Source of the DNA: Candidatus Hinthialibacter antarcticus
GTDB taxonomy: Bacteria > Hinthialibacterota > Hinthialibacteria > Hinthialibacterales > Hinthialibacteraceae
DNA length: 54,564 nucleotides
Direction of reading: 5' to 3'
NCBI GenBank assembly: GCA_030765645.1
Contig: JAVCCE010000074.1
Coordinates: 105,551-160,114, forward strand
Shown one piece after another: positions 40,463 through 48,480 of the stretch. Numbering within the stretch: position 1 is the first letter of the stretch; the number at the start of each line of letters is the position of its first letter. The translations under genes were made by a program, and so were the position numbers. The notes under the pieces are model-generated. The model saw only the letters and a program-made list of their open reading frames with translations. It searched no databases and had not been told where the DNA came from.

Positions 40463-40891
40463 ATGCCAATTGAAATTACCCGCCGCGCGTATTTTTGCGC
40501 GGCGCATCGTTTGCATAGCCCGCATTTGAGTGAAGACGAAAACCGCGAGACCTACGGCGCCTGCAATAACCCTCACGGTCACGGTCACAACTATTGCTTC
40601 GATGTGACCGTGATGGGCGAGGTCGATCCTAAAACCGGCATGTTGATTAACCTCGATGTGTTAGACGAACTGATCGAACGGGAAATTATCGTCCCCGTTG
40701 ACCACCACAATCTCAACGTCGACGTTGAGATCATGCGCGGCGTGATTCCCACCATGGAAAACATGCTGATGGTTTTTTGGAAGCAGTTAGAGCCGCACAT
40801 GCCCGCCAACGTCTCATTGAAGCAAGTGGCGCTGCGCGAGTCGGAGAAAAATTCCGCCGTCTATACCGGCCCGCGCTCTGTTACAGGATAA
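40463..40891 (+). CDS. 6-pyruvoyl-tetrahydropterin synthase family protein (PTPS/QueD)
   Basis: 142 residues. Zinc ligands His15 ('AAHRL'), His40 and His42 ('HGHGHNY'); catalytic Cys34 in 'YGACNNPHGHGHNY'; catalytic Asp-His in 'PVDHHNLN' (80-81). The context 'LSEDENRETYGACNNPHGHGHNY' and 'GEVDPKTGMLINL' is closer to eukaryotic-type PTPS than to classic QueD ('CxRLHGH'). It acts on 7,8-dihydroneopterin triphosphate to give 6-pyruvoyl- or 6-carboxy-tetrahydropterin, for tetrahydrobiopterin or queuosine-type pathways. No other pathway gene is present, so the branch is open. It is in a run of same-strand genes with tight spacing. Confidence 0.88.
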   Translation: MPIEITRRAYFCAAHRLHSPHLSEDENRETYGACNNPHGHGHNYCFDVTVMGEVDPKTGMLINLDVLDELIEREIIVPVDHHNLNVDVEIMRGVIPTMENMLMVFWKQLEPHMPANVSLKQVALRESEKNSAVYTGPRSVTG

Positions 40892-40897
40892 ATAACG

Positions 40898-42520
40898 ATG
40901 GCTTCTCCGCATACGACGGAAGCGTTATTGGGGCAGGTTCACGAAGAGAGCCAGGCAGACCAGTCGGCGGTCTATTTTTTCGGCTATCCCACCTTTAATA
41001 GCCTGATTTTTTGCGCCAAGGCCGAACGCCGCCAAAGCCCCGAGCGCTATTGGCGCTCGCATTGCACCGACTCTGACGCCATCCAGCAAGTGCGCCAGTC
41101 GCCGAAGCCGATCATTTTGTCAGGCGAAACCATTTCCGAAAGCCGCGAACGCATGGTGGGTGTGCCCATCGCCAACGGCGTCAATGTCATTGGCGTGGTG
41201 GTGCACTGCTACATGCAAGACCGCGCGTTTGATTTTGATCATCTACAAAACATCGTCAATAAACGGGCGGATTCATTCTTCAACAGTTGGGTCGAATTTC
41301 TGGTCGCCGAACAATCGCGTCCGTTGTCTGCGCTATTTGATATTGCCGGGTCGGTTTCGTCGTCGCTTGACCTCGACCGGGTGTTAATCAACGTCGTCGA
41401 ACAGGCGACCATTTTGTTCCGCGCCAAGATGAGTTCGCTGATGTTGGTCGACGCCAAACGCAACGAACTCGAAATGGTGACCGCGTATGGCTGCAGCCTG
41501 GAGTATCTCGACAAACCCAACCTGCCCATCGACGGCACCGTGTTGGGCCGCGCCGTCAAAGAAAAAAGTATGCAGATCGTCGAAAATCTTTTTGAGGAGC
41601 CTCATTATCTGCATAAAGAACTGGCCGCGCGCGAGGGCGTTTGCGCGTTGTTGGCCGCGCCCATCATTTTTCAAGAACGGGTTTTGGGCGTCTTGAATAT
41701 ATACACCTCAATGCCGCGCCGCTGGCAGCGCTCTGAACGCGACCTGTTGTTGACCTTCGCCAACCATACCGCGATCGCCATCACCAACGCGCGAGTGCAC
41801 GAGCAGGTGCTTTCGATGGAAGAACAGCTTCACGTCTCGGCCAAACTGGCGACGGTCGGCGAAATCGCCGCTGGACTCGCGCATGAAATTCGCAACCCGC
41901 TAGCGGTCATTAACATGCTGATCCATTCCTGGAAAGGCGCGACGCCGACCGGGGCGGATTTTGAACATGACATCAACGTCATCATTCAAAAGATCAGCGA
42001 TATGAATTCGCTGGTTACTGATTTGCTCAATCTGGCCATTACCCGCCCACTCGAACGCACCCCGGTGAATATGAATGAAGTGATTGACCGCGTGTTGCGC
42101 CTGCTGCGCCACCGCATCAGCCAACAGCGGGTTTTGTTGCGCATCAATCTCGACCGCGAGGCGCCAGAAATCCGGGCGGACCGCGAACGCATTGAGCAGG
42201 CGGTTCTCAACCTCTTGCTCAACGCGCTCGACGTCACGCCCGAAGCGGGTACGATTACCGTCGCGCTGTGGACGATAGACGATACGCTCAAAATCAGCGT
42301 CGCTGACTCAGGCCCCGGCATCCCCGAAGACCGCTTTGCGGGATTGTTTAAACCCTTTAATTCGACCAAAAAAAACGGCTTCGGCTTGGGGCTGCCCATC
42401 TCAAAACGCATTGTCGAAGAGCATAAAGGCGATATCACCGTCTCTTCGGCCCCGCCAGACGGCGCCACGTTTTTAATCACGCTTCCCTATGATGAAGCGG
42501 ACGACGAACCCCCGGGTTGA
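40898..42520 (+). CDS. GAF-domain sensor histidine kinase (NtrB-like)
   Basis: 540 residues, no membrane segment. Residues ~140-300 are a GAF domain ('LFDIAGSVSSSLDLDRVLINVVEQATILFRAKMSSLMLVD', 'AAPIIFQERVLGVLNIYTSMPRRWQRSERDLLLTFANHTAIAI'); residues 1-130 may be another sensor part. The HisKA segment 'GEIAAGLAHEIRNPLAVI' contains the phospho-acceptor His329. The ATPase motifs are 'ERIEQAVLNLLLNALD' (N box), 'DSGPGIP' (G1) and 'GFGLGLPI' (G2). It would autophosphorylate and pass the phosphate to an unseen response regulator. It begins six bases after the PTPS stop, so it may be coregulated with pterin synthesis. Confidence 0.92.
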   Translation: MASPHTTEALLGQVHEESQADQSAVYFFGYPTFNSLIFCAKAERRQSPERYWRSHCTDSDAIQQVRQSPKPIILSGETISESRERMVGVPIANGVNVIGVVVHCYMQDRAFDFDHLQNIVNKRADSFFNSWVEFLVAEQSRPLSALFDIAGSVSSSLDLDRVLINVVEQATILFRAKMSSLMLVDAKRNELEMVTAYGCSLEYLDKPNLPIDGTVLGRAVKEKSMQIVENLFEEPHYLHKELAAREGVCALLAAPIIFQERVLGVLNIYTSMPRRWQRSERDLLLTFANHTAIAITNARVHEQVLSMEEQLHVSAKLATVGEIAAGLAHEIRNPLAVINMLIHSWKGATPTGADFEHDINVIIQKISDMNSLVTDLLNLAITRPLERTPVNMNEVIDRVLRLLRHRISQQRVLLRINLDREAPEIRADRERIEQAVLNLLLNALDVTPEAGTITVALWTIDDTLKISVADSGPGIPEDRFAGLFKPFNSTKKNGFGLGLPISKRIVEEHKGDITVSSAPPDGATFLITLPYDEADDEPPG

Positions 42521-42637
42521 ATAAAGCGCCGCGTCAATCTTTTATGAACGCCGCAGGGTCTCTATAATCCACACATCTTTCTCAATGAGAACAACGTCTT
42601 AAAAACCGTTTTTTATTTTTTTGTAGGAATAATCCGT

Positions 42638-43318
42638 ATGCTTTTGTCCGTCATCATGCCCGTCTATAACGAATGCGAGACCATCGGTGAAATCATCGAC
42701 ATGGTCATGGCTGAAAAAACGCCGAAAGAGCTCATCATCGTTGATGATTGCTCGGAAGACGGCACCCGCGATTTTCTTAACAACTATTCGCGCGAAGGCG
42801 TGCGCATTTATTTCCATGAAGTCAATCAGGGAAAAGGCGCCGCCATCCGCACCGGCCAGCAACACGTCAACGGCGACATGGTCATCATTCAAGACGCCGA
42901 CCTCGAATATGACCCCAATGAATACCCGCGCTTGATTCGGCCCATTCAACATAACAACGCCGATGTGGTGTACGGCTCGCGCTTTATTGGCGAAGAAAAG
43001 CGCGTACTGTATTTCTGGCACTCGCTGGGCAATAAATTTTTAACGCTGCTGTCGAACATGTTGACCAATCTGAACCTGTCAGATATGGAAACCTGTTACA
43101 AAGCGTTCCGCACCGAAGTATTCAAACGAATCACCATCGAATCCGACCGCTTTGGCATGGAGCCGGAACTCACCGCCAAAGTCGCCAAGATGGGCTGCCG
43201 CGTCTATGAGGTGCCGATTTCATATCATGGCCGCTCGTATTCGGAAGGCAAAAAAATCACCTGGCGCGATGGGGTTTCGGCGATCTGGTGCATCATCAAA
43301 TTCAACTTGCTGCAATAG
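42638..43318 (+). CDS. Family 2 glycosyltransferase (dolichol-phosphate mannosyltransferase-like)
   Basis: 226 residues. The GT2 core is complete: 'LLSVIMPVYNECETI', 'ELIIVDDCSEDGT', 'NQGKGAAIRTG', 'DMVIIQDADLEYDP' (DAD metal site), 'VVYGSRF', and 'LSDMETCYKAFRTEVFKRI'. 'GCRVYEVPISYHGRSYSEGKKI' and the short length match DPM1-type enzymes without membrane anchors. It would transfer a sugar from a nucleotide donor to polyprenyl phosphate at the inner membrane. Seven bases separate it from the acylphosphatase gene. Confidence 0.92.
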   Translation: MLLSVIMPVYNECETIGEIIDMVMAEKTPKELIIVDDCSEDGTRDFLNNYSREGVRIYFHEVNQGKGAAIRTGQQHVNGDMVIIQDADLEYDPNEYPRLIRPIQHNNADVVYGSRFIGEEKRVLYFWHSLGNKFLTLLSNMLTNLNLSDMETCYKAFRTEVFKRITIESDRFGMEPELTAKVAKMGCRVYEVPISYHGRSYSEGKKITWRDGVSAIWCIIKFNLLQ

Positions 43319-43324
43319 AATTCC

Positions 43325-43606
43325 ATGAGCGACGCAAAACAAGTGCATGTAATCATCAATGGCCGGGTGCAGGGCGTGGGCTACCGTTATTTCGCCCAAA
43401 ACGCCGCGCAGTCGCTGGGCCTGACGGGCGAGGTGCGCAACCTCGCCGACCGCCGGGTCGAGCTGGTCGCCGAAGGCCCGGAGAGCGATTTAAAACAATT
43501 GCTCAAACGCCTGCAAGCAGGCCCCGCATTATCTCACGTCTCATCGTTAGACGTTAACTGGCGTCCCGCGCGCGGCGAGTTTCGCGGGTTTGATATCACC
43601 TATTAA
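43325..43606 (+). CDS. Acylphosphatase
   Basis: 93 residues, typical length. The N-terminal 'VHVIINGRVQGVGYRYFAQNAAQSLGLTGEVRNLADRRVELVAEG' contains the phosphate-binding GRVQGVGYR loop with the catalytic Arg, and the catalytic Asn in 'VRNL'. It hydrolyses acyl phosphates such as acetyl phosphate or carbamoyl phosphate. It is cotranscribed with the GT2 gene and the YjbQ-type gene. Confidence 0.95.
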   Translation: MSDAKQVHVIINGRVQGVGYRYFAQNAAQSLGLTGEVRNLADRRVELVAEGPESDLKQLLKRLQAGPALSHVSSLDVNWRPARGEFRGFDITY

Positions 43607-43632
43607 CCTCACCAATGGATGGATAACCGACC

Positions 43633-44052
43633 ATGAAAATTATTACCGACCGCGTTCATGTTGAAACCAGGGGCGACGCCGACATCATCGACCTGACCCC
43701 GAAGTTGGTCGCCGCGTTGAACCAAAGCGGCCTGCGCGAAGGCCAAATGACGGTGTTCGCGCCCGGCGCCACGGCGGGAATCAGCACCATCGAATACGAG
43801 CCGGGCCTGCTCAAAGACGTGCCCGCCGCGATGGAAAAAATCGCCCCGTCAAACGCGACCTACCAACACGACCTCACCTGGCACGACGGCAACGGACACT
43901 CGCACGTCCGCGCCACCCTGATCGGCCCTTCGATGACCGTACCCTTCGTCGACGGACAACTCACGCTGGGCACATGGCAGCAGGTCATCTTGTTGGATTT
44001 CGACAACCGCCCGCGCAGCCGCAGCATCGTTGTCCAACTCATGGGAGAGTAA
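43633..44052 (+). CDS. UPF0047/YjbQ family protein (secondary thiamine-phosphate synthase type)
   Basis: 139 residues, the normal family size. Landmarks: 'GDADIIDLTPKLVAALNQSGLREGQMTVFAPGATAGISTIEYEPGLLKDV', 'YQHDLTWHDGNGHSHVRATLIGPSMTVPFVDGQLTLGTWQQVILLDFDNRPRSR'. The histidines and Asp around 'WHDGNGHSH' are probable metal or active-site residues. Some members replace thiamine-phosphate synthase in E. coli genetics, but the physiological role is not settled. The nth gene starts five bases downstream. Confidence 0.92.
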   Translation: MKIITDRVHVETRGDADIIDLTPKLVAALNQSGLREGQMTVFAPGATAGISTIEYEPGLLKDVPAAMEKIAPSNATYQHDLTWHDGNGHSHVRATLIGPSMTVPFVDGQLTLGTWQQVILLDFDNRPRSRSIVVQLMGE

Positions 44053-44057
44053 GGCGT

Positions 44058-44717
44058 ATGCCGCTGAAGAACGGTTGGAAGAGCCGCCCCGCCCGTGAAC
44101 GCATCAGCAAGATCGTCGAGATTCTCAAGGCCGAACACGACGACGAATGCGGGCTGCGCTTTCAGTCCCCGTTTGAATTATTAATCGCCACCATCCTGTC
44201 CGCGCAATGCACCGACGAGCGCGTTAACAAAGTGACGCCCGCCTTGTTCAAAAAATACCCGACGCCCCAAACAATGGCGAACGCTGAGATCGAAGACTTA
44301 GAAGCGTTGGTTCGCTCCACCGGGTTCTTTCGACAAAAATCAAAGTCGATCCAAGCCGTCGCCGAAGCGCTGCATGAGCAATACAACGATGAGGTTCCAA
44401 ACGACATGGTGGCGCTGACCGCCCTACCGGGCATTGGCCGCAAGACCGCCAACGTCGTTCTTGGCACTGCCTACGGAGAGGCCGCCATGCCGGTCGACAC
44501 CCACGTCAAGCGGCTTTCTAACCTGTTGGGGCTGACCAAACATTCGGACCCGGTGAAAATTGAGATGGACTTACTGAAACTGGTTGATGAAGATGAGCAG
44601 ACCGGCTTCTCGCATCGCTTGATCTGGCATGGACGCCGCGTGTGTTTCGCCCGCAGGCCCAATTGCCCCGAATGCGCCCTCGCGCCCTACTGCCCGTCCG
44701 AAAAGAACGGCGCATAG
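44058..44717 (+). CDS. nth: Endonuclease III (DNA glycosylase/AP lyase)
   Basis: 219 residues from the ATG at 44058, five bases after the YjbQ-type gene; an open extension upstream overlaps that gene and is discarded. The helix-hairpin-helix 'LTALPGIGRKTANVVLGTAYGEAAMPVDTHVKRLSNLLGL' has the catalytic Lys (GRKTA) and Asp (VDTHV). The Fe-S cluster pattern C-x6-C-x2-C-x5-C is intact at the C-terminus ('CFARRPNCPECALAPYC'). It removes oxidised pyrimidines from DNA and cuts the backbone. Its [4Fe-4S] cluster would need a carrier such as the Mrp protein encoded upstream. Confidence 0.96.
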   Translation: MPLKNGWKSRPARERISKIVEILKAEHDDECGLRFQSPFELLIATILSAQCTDERVNKVTPALFKKYPTPQTMANAEIEDLEALVRSTGFFRQKSKSIQAVAEALHEQYNDEVPNDMVALTALPGIGRKTANVVLGTAYGEAAMPVDTHVKRLSNLLGLTKHSDPVKIEMDLLKLVDEDEQTGFSHRLIWHGRRVCFARRPNCPECALAPYCPSEKNGA

Positions 44718-44833
44718 TCAAGTTTGCGATAAGCATTTCTACGGTTTTCTCTCTCACCGTTCAATTGATATTTTGCGCAATCATTGTTATGCTCGCTTAG
44801 AATTAACAAAGACAAAATTCATCCAAAGGCAAA

Positions 44834-47182
44834 ATGACGATGGCTTCTACAAAATTCCGCATTGTGGTTCATGGATTTCTCATTGCTGCATGTATGGCGC
44901 TTTTTATGATCTCTCAACAAGCGTTTGCGGCTGCGCCTGCATGGAGTACGCAATTCCCCCGGCTGTTTTTTACGCAAGCGAAGGTTGAGGCGCTTCAACA
45001 AAAATTACCAAACGACGAAGCGCTCCAAGCCGCGTGGAAGCAGATTCTTGGGCGGGCTGACAGATATCTCAACGACGAATTGGTCTCGCTGGATTACGCT
45101 GAATCGGGCAGCGGTCAACACGGAAACTATGGGCGCCCCAGCAACCAGGTTCGGGGCATGGCCGCCATGCTAGGTCTGGCCTATCAAATGACGGGCGAAG
45201 AAAAATACGCCGAGAAACTTAGGCTGGCGTTGCTGCATTTCATTCAATTAAAACGCTGGGCGGGCGACGCCCAACGCGATCCGCCCTGGCACTCAGAACT
45301 CAACACTGCGCGTTTTTGTTTTGGCTACGCGGTTGGCTATGACAGCATTCACGATTATCTTTCTGAAGCCGACCGCGAGCGCATCCGCGACGGCATGGCG
45401 CGATTGGGAATCGTCCCAACGATGAATGACTGGGTGTTGCCAGCGCAGCGCATTCACGCGCTTGATTCGATGGGGCATAACTGGTGGAGCGTCTGCGTGG
45501 GGATGGCGGGGGTCGCATCGCTGTCTGTTCTGGGTGAACACCCGGACGCCGAAATGTGGGTGCAGGAAATTCGCGACGGGTTCCCGGAATTTTTTGTCTA
45601 TCAAGGCAACGTGCTGCAAAACAAAAGCGTCAACTTCGACCGCAAAGGCGCGTTTTATGAAAGCGTCAACTACGCCAATTATGCGCTTTCCGAATACCTG
45701 TTATATCACCTGGCTTACACAAATGTGTTTAGTCAGCCGCCGCCTGAAATTCCCTTGTTGAATTCAGTAGGCGACTTTTTTATTCATACCGCTTATCCCG
45801 CAAACGACTCGCTTTACACCGTCAACTTTGGCGATAGCAGCCAGCACGCCTCCGGCGAGAAGACGCTGCAATTGCTCAAAGCCTGCGGGTTTGATTCACC
45901 AATGTATTCATGGTATCTGGCCCGCACCGACTGGGGGCTGAATGACCCAATCGGCTTGCTCAATCAAAATCCCATACCAATGAACCAGCCGCCCGATGAT
46001 TTAGAAACCTCTATGCTTTACCCTGACATTGGCTGGTGCATGATGCGCGACTCATGGCAGGACGATGCGTCCCTGCTTGCTATCAAATCAGGATTCGCAT
46101 GGAACCACGCCCACCCCGACGCTGGATCATTTATTTTATTTCACGGCGGCAAACCGCTAATTATCGACTCGGGCAATTGCTCTTATAGCCGTCGCGAATA
46201 TTCAGCCTACTATCGCCAAAGCAAGGCGCACAATGTGGTGTTGTTTGACGGCGAAGCGCAAAACCCCGAAGACGTTTCGCGCGGCGACCGCGGCGTGGTC
46301 GAACCGGGGCGGGTGTTGCATCTGATGGATTCGTCAGGGATCAAATATGCGCTCGCAGACGCAACCGGGCCGACCTCGTGGAAGACGTCGCGCAATTACC
46401 GCAGCTTTTTATGGATCGACGACGCCATCCTGATTTTCGATGATATCCGCACCCATGACGAACACCAGATGGAGTGGCTGTTGCATTACGAAGGCGCGGC
46501 TGAAGATTCCGGCGACACGGTGCTGTTATCGAACGGGGATGAATCCCGCGCGGCGGTGCATTTTCTTTACCCCGAAGACAAAGCGTTCGTCAGAAAAAAA
46601 GGCCTGAAAGATCACGACCCGGATACCGAAGTCGAATACATCGCTGTCACGCCTGACCAGAAAACCCGCGAGCAGAAGTTTATTACCGCTGTGTTGCCTT
46701 ATGGCGCAAACGGCGAGCGCCCCGATTATTCATTCAAACTGTTGCAAGGCGACGAGATGCTGGGCGTCCAAATCGAACATAACGGCAAGGTGACAAACGT
46801 CTATCTCAATTTGCGCGCAGACGGCAGGCGCATGCACCGCAACAGCAATAAAGTCATCGACGGTTGGGAGACAGACGCCTACTTGTTCGGGTTCACTCGC
46901 GCAAAAAATGCGGATGACAGTTTGAACGTAATCGAGCGTGGGTTTGTGATGAGCGGAAGTTATCTTCGCAAAGACCAACAAGTCATGTTGAGCTCATTGT
47001 CAAAAGTCTATTCGGTATTTTCATACAGCGATCAAGGCATGGACGTCGTCTTACAGGGGCAACCGCTGGTCAATTGCAGCATCCATTCTCCAGATCGTTC
47101 ATTACCAACCCGGCTCAATGGAGAAACCGTCAACCCGCAATGGAACGCCGTTGGCGCTCGCTTTCAACTCAAACAAGAATAA
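44834..47182 (+). CDS. Heparinase II/III family secreted polysaccharide lyase
   Basis: 782 residues. Signal peptide ~1-32 ('GFLIAACMALFMISQQAFAA'). A toroid domain (~35-370) has 'RLFFTQAKVEALQQKLP', 'GYAVGYDSIHDYLSEADRERI' and 'DSMGHNWWSVCVGMAGVASLSVLGE'. The beta-sandwich start has the conserved 'FAWNHAHPDAGSFILFHGGKPLIIDSGNCSY' with the His-Asp motif of the family, then 'SKAHNVVLFDGEAQ' and 'RSFLWIDDAILIFDDI'. It would cleave an acidic or sulfated glycan by beta-elimination. The propeller protein gene follows nine bases downstream, so the pair is probably one operon. AAAGG precedes the ATG. Confidence 0.9.
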   Translation: MTMASTKFRIVVHGFLIAACMALFMISQQAFAAAPAWSTQFPRLFFTQAKVEALQQKLPNDEALQAAWKQILGRADRYLNDELVSLDYAESGSGQHGNYGRPSNQVRGMAAMLGLAYQMTGEEKYAEKLRLALLHFIQLKRWAGDAQRDPPWHSELNTARFCFGYAVGYDSIHDYLSEADRERIRDGMARLGIVPTMNDWVLPAQRIHALDSMGHNWWSVCVGMAGVASLSVLGEHPDAEMWVQEIRDGFPEFFVYQGNVLQNKSVNFDRKGAFYESVNYANYALSEYLLYHLAYTNVFSQPPPEIPLLNSVGDFFIHTAYPANDSLYTVNFGDSSQHASGEKTLQLLKACGFDSPMYSWYLARTDWGLNDPIGLLNQNPIPMNQPPDDLETSMLYPDIGWCMMRDSWQDDASLLAIKSGFAWNHAHPDAGSFILFHGGKPLIIDSGNCSYSRREYSAYYRQSKAHNVVLFDGEAQNPEDVSRGDRGVVEPGRVLHLMDSSGIKYALADATGPTSWKTSRNYRSFLWIDDAILIFDDIRTHDEHQMEWLLHYEGAAEDSGDTVLLSNGDESRAAVHFLYPEDKAFVRKKGLKDHDPDTEVEYIAVTPDQKTREQKFITAVLPYGANGERPDYSFKLLQGDEMLGVQIEHNGKVTNVYLNLRADGRRMHRNSNKVIDGWETDAYLFGFTRAKNADDSLNVIERGFVMSGSYLRKDQQVMLSSLSKVYSVFSYSDQGMDVVLQGQPLVNCSIHSPDRSLPTRLNGETVNPQWNAVGARFQLKQE

Positions 47183-47191
47183 GGAAAAACC

Positions 47192-48139
47192 ATGATGCTT
47201 CGATATGCTTTGTTGCTGATGTTCGCTGTTCAATTTGTTTATGTCAGTTATGGAGAAAAACCGCTGATCGTGAAACACGGGACCATTGATCTTGATTTGG
47301 TTGAATGCACGCCCGTTGTGTTTAGAGACCGCCTCTTCCGGTTTGAGTACGTCCGCCCGGGATACAAGCCCAACAAAACCGACGATTCTTATTTCCGCTT
47401 CATCGACGTTGAAACCAACACGCCGACGAAGAGTTTTGCGCATGGCTATGACTTGGGCAGTGCGTTCGTCGACGGCGATACGGTTTACGTGACCGCCGTG
47501 AACCCGTGGGGAGACGAACAGATTGATCTGTTTTATTCAACCGACCTGATTGAATGGAAGACGCGCCCTGTGTTGAAGGATACGAAATTTGAAATCTTCA
47601 ACACGTCGATCTGCAAAGACGACAAAGGCTATGTGTTGATGTTTGAAATCGGCGGCCCTGCGGAAGAAGCCGGATCAAGATTCACCGCCCGTTTCGCGAC
47701 CTCGAAAGATTTGAAAACCTGGACGCTCACGCCGAACGAATGCGTGTATGCCAAAGACCGCTACACCGCGCCGCACTGTCTGCGTTATCTCGACGGCTTT
47801 TATTACAACTTCTACCTCGAAGCCCACGATGGATATGAGATGCGCGTGGTTCGCTCGAAAGATTTGATCCAGTGGGAACCAAGCCCGCTCAATCCCGTGT
47901 TGCGTCATTCAGAAGATGATAAGAAAATCGCCAACCCTAATCTGACCGATGAGCAGCGCAAAGAGATTGCCGAAGCAACCAACCTGAACAACTCCGACAT
48001 CGACTTTTGCGAGTATCAGGGTCGCTTGGTGATTTCGTATTCGTGGGGCAATCAGCAAGGCAAGGAGTTCCTCGCCGAAGCGCATTATGAAGGCTCTGAA
48101 GAATCATTCCTGCGCGGTTGGTTCCCCGAGAAGGAATAG
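47192..48139 (+). CDS. Secreted five-bladed beta-propeller protein, GH43-like
   Basis: 315 residues. Signal peptide ~1-21 ('ALLLMFAVQFVYVSYG'). The rest has propeller blades of the GH43/GH32-type fold ('PVVFRDRLFRFEYVRPG', 'AVNPWGDEQIDLFYSTDLIEWKTRPV', 'FTARFATSKDLKTWTL', 'APHCLRYLDGFYYNFYLEAHDGYEMRVVRSKDLIQWEPSP', 'NNSDIDFCEYQGRLVISYSWGNQQG'). The Asp and Glu in the blades may be catalytic, but the exact GH family is not assigned. Cotranscription with the heparinase-like gene suggests both act on the same glycan, the lyase on the backbone and this one on side chains or ends. Confidence 0.75.
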   Translation: MMLRYALLLMFAVQFVYVSYGEKPLIVKHGTIDLDLVECTPVVFRDRLFRFEYVRPGYKPNKTDDSYFRFIDVETNTPTKSFAHGYDLGSAFVDGDTVYVTAVNPWGDEQIDLFYSTDLIEWKTRPVLKDTKFEIFNTSICKDDKGYVLMFEIGGPAEEAGSRFTARFATSKDLKTWTLTPNECVYAKDRYTAPHCLRYLDGFYYNFYLEAHDGYEMRVVRSKDLIQWEPSPLNPVLRHSEDDKKIANPNLTDEQRKEIAEATNLNNSDIDFCEYQGRLVISYSWGNQQGKEFLAEAHYEGSEESFLRGWFPEKE

Positions 48140-48162
48140 CAATAAAATATGGGTAAGTTTTG

Positions 48163-48366
48163 TCGGGTGGGTTCGCGAAGCCGCCCTACCGTTATGGCGT
48201 TTTAATCAATCAGGTGGGTCAAAAATGATCCACCCTACGATATACATTGGGGAGGGCGAACCTCCTGGTGAGCCGCATGAAAAGGAAAATGCTTCGCGAC
48301 TGCGCGGCTCGGCGGGAGCCTCGCCCTCCCAAAAATCATCTCAGTTTTGTAGGGTGGATAAAGACC
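48163..48366. repeat. Cluster of three nested palindromic repeats
   Basis: In order: a GGGTGGGTTCGCGAAGCCGCC segment (48163-48186), GGTGGGTC/GATCCACC with six bases between (48213-48234), and a long palindrome opening GGGGAGGGCGAACC and closing GGGAGCCTCGCCCTCCC (48249-48330), then GTAGGGTGGAT at 48350. Each belongs to a common dispersed-repeat type. They fill most of the space between the GH43-like gene and the terminator. Confidence 0.75.
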
Positions 48367-48406
48367 CCACCATTTTCAATTGTGTGAATCGTTTTATTGT
48401 AAAAAG

Positions 48407-48445
48407 AAAAACCCCGCTTCAATTTTATTGAAGCGGGGTTTTGTT
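48407..48445. terminator. Strong bidirectional intrinsic terminator
   Basis: ACCCCGCTTCAAT (48411-48423) pairs perfectly with ATTGAAGCGGGGT (48427-48439), loop TTT. A-rich on the left and TTTTGTTTG on the right, so it works in both directions. It separates the convergent GH43-like and nrdJ genes. Confidence 0.92.
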
Positions 48446-48480
48446 TGTACGATCAGTGTTTCTTCAGAAGGCGAGGCTGC

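Noticed and set aside
42563-42568. TATAAT before the GT2 gene as a promoter
   Set aside because: No reasonable -35 element at 16-18 bp; left as a possible but unsupported -10.
43974-44057. N-terminal extension of endonuclease III
   Set aside because: It overlaps the YjbQ-type gene in another frame and has no family similarity; the ATG at 44058 fits the family start.
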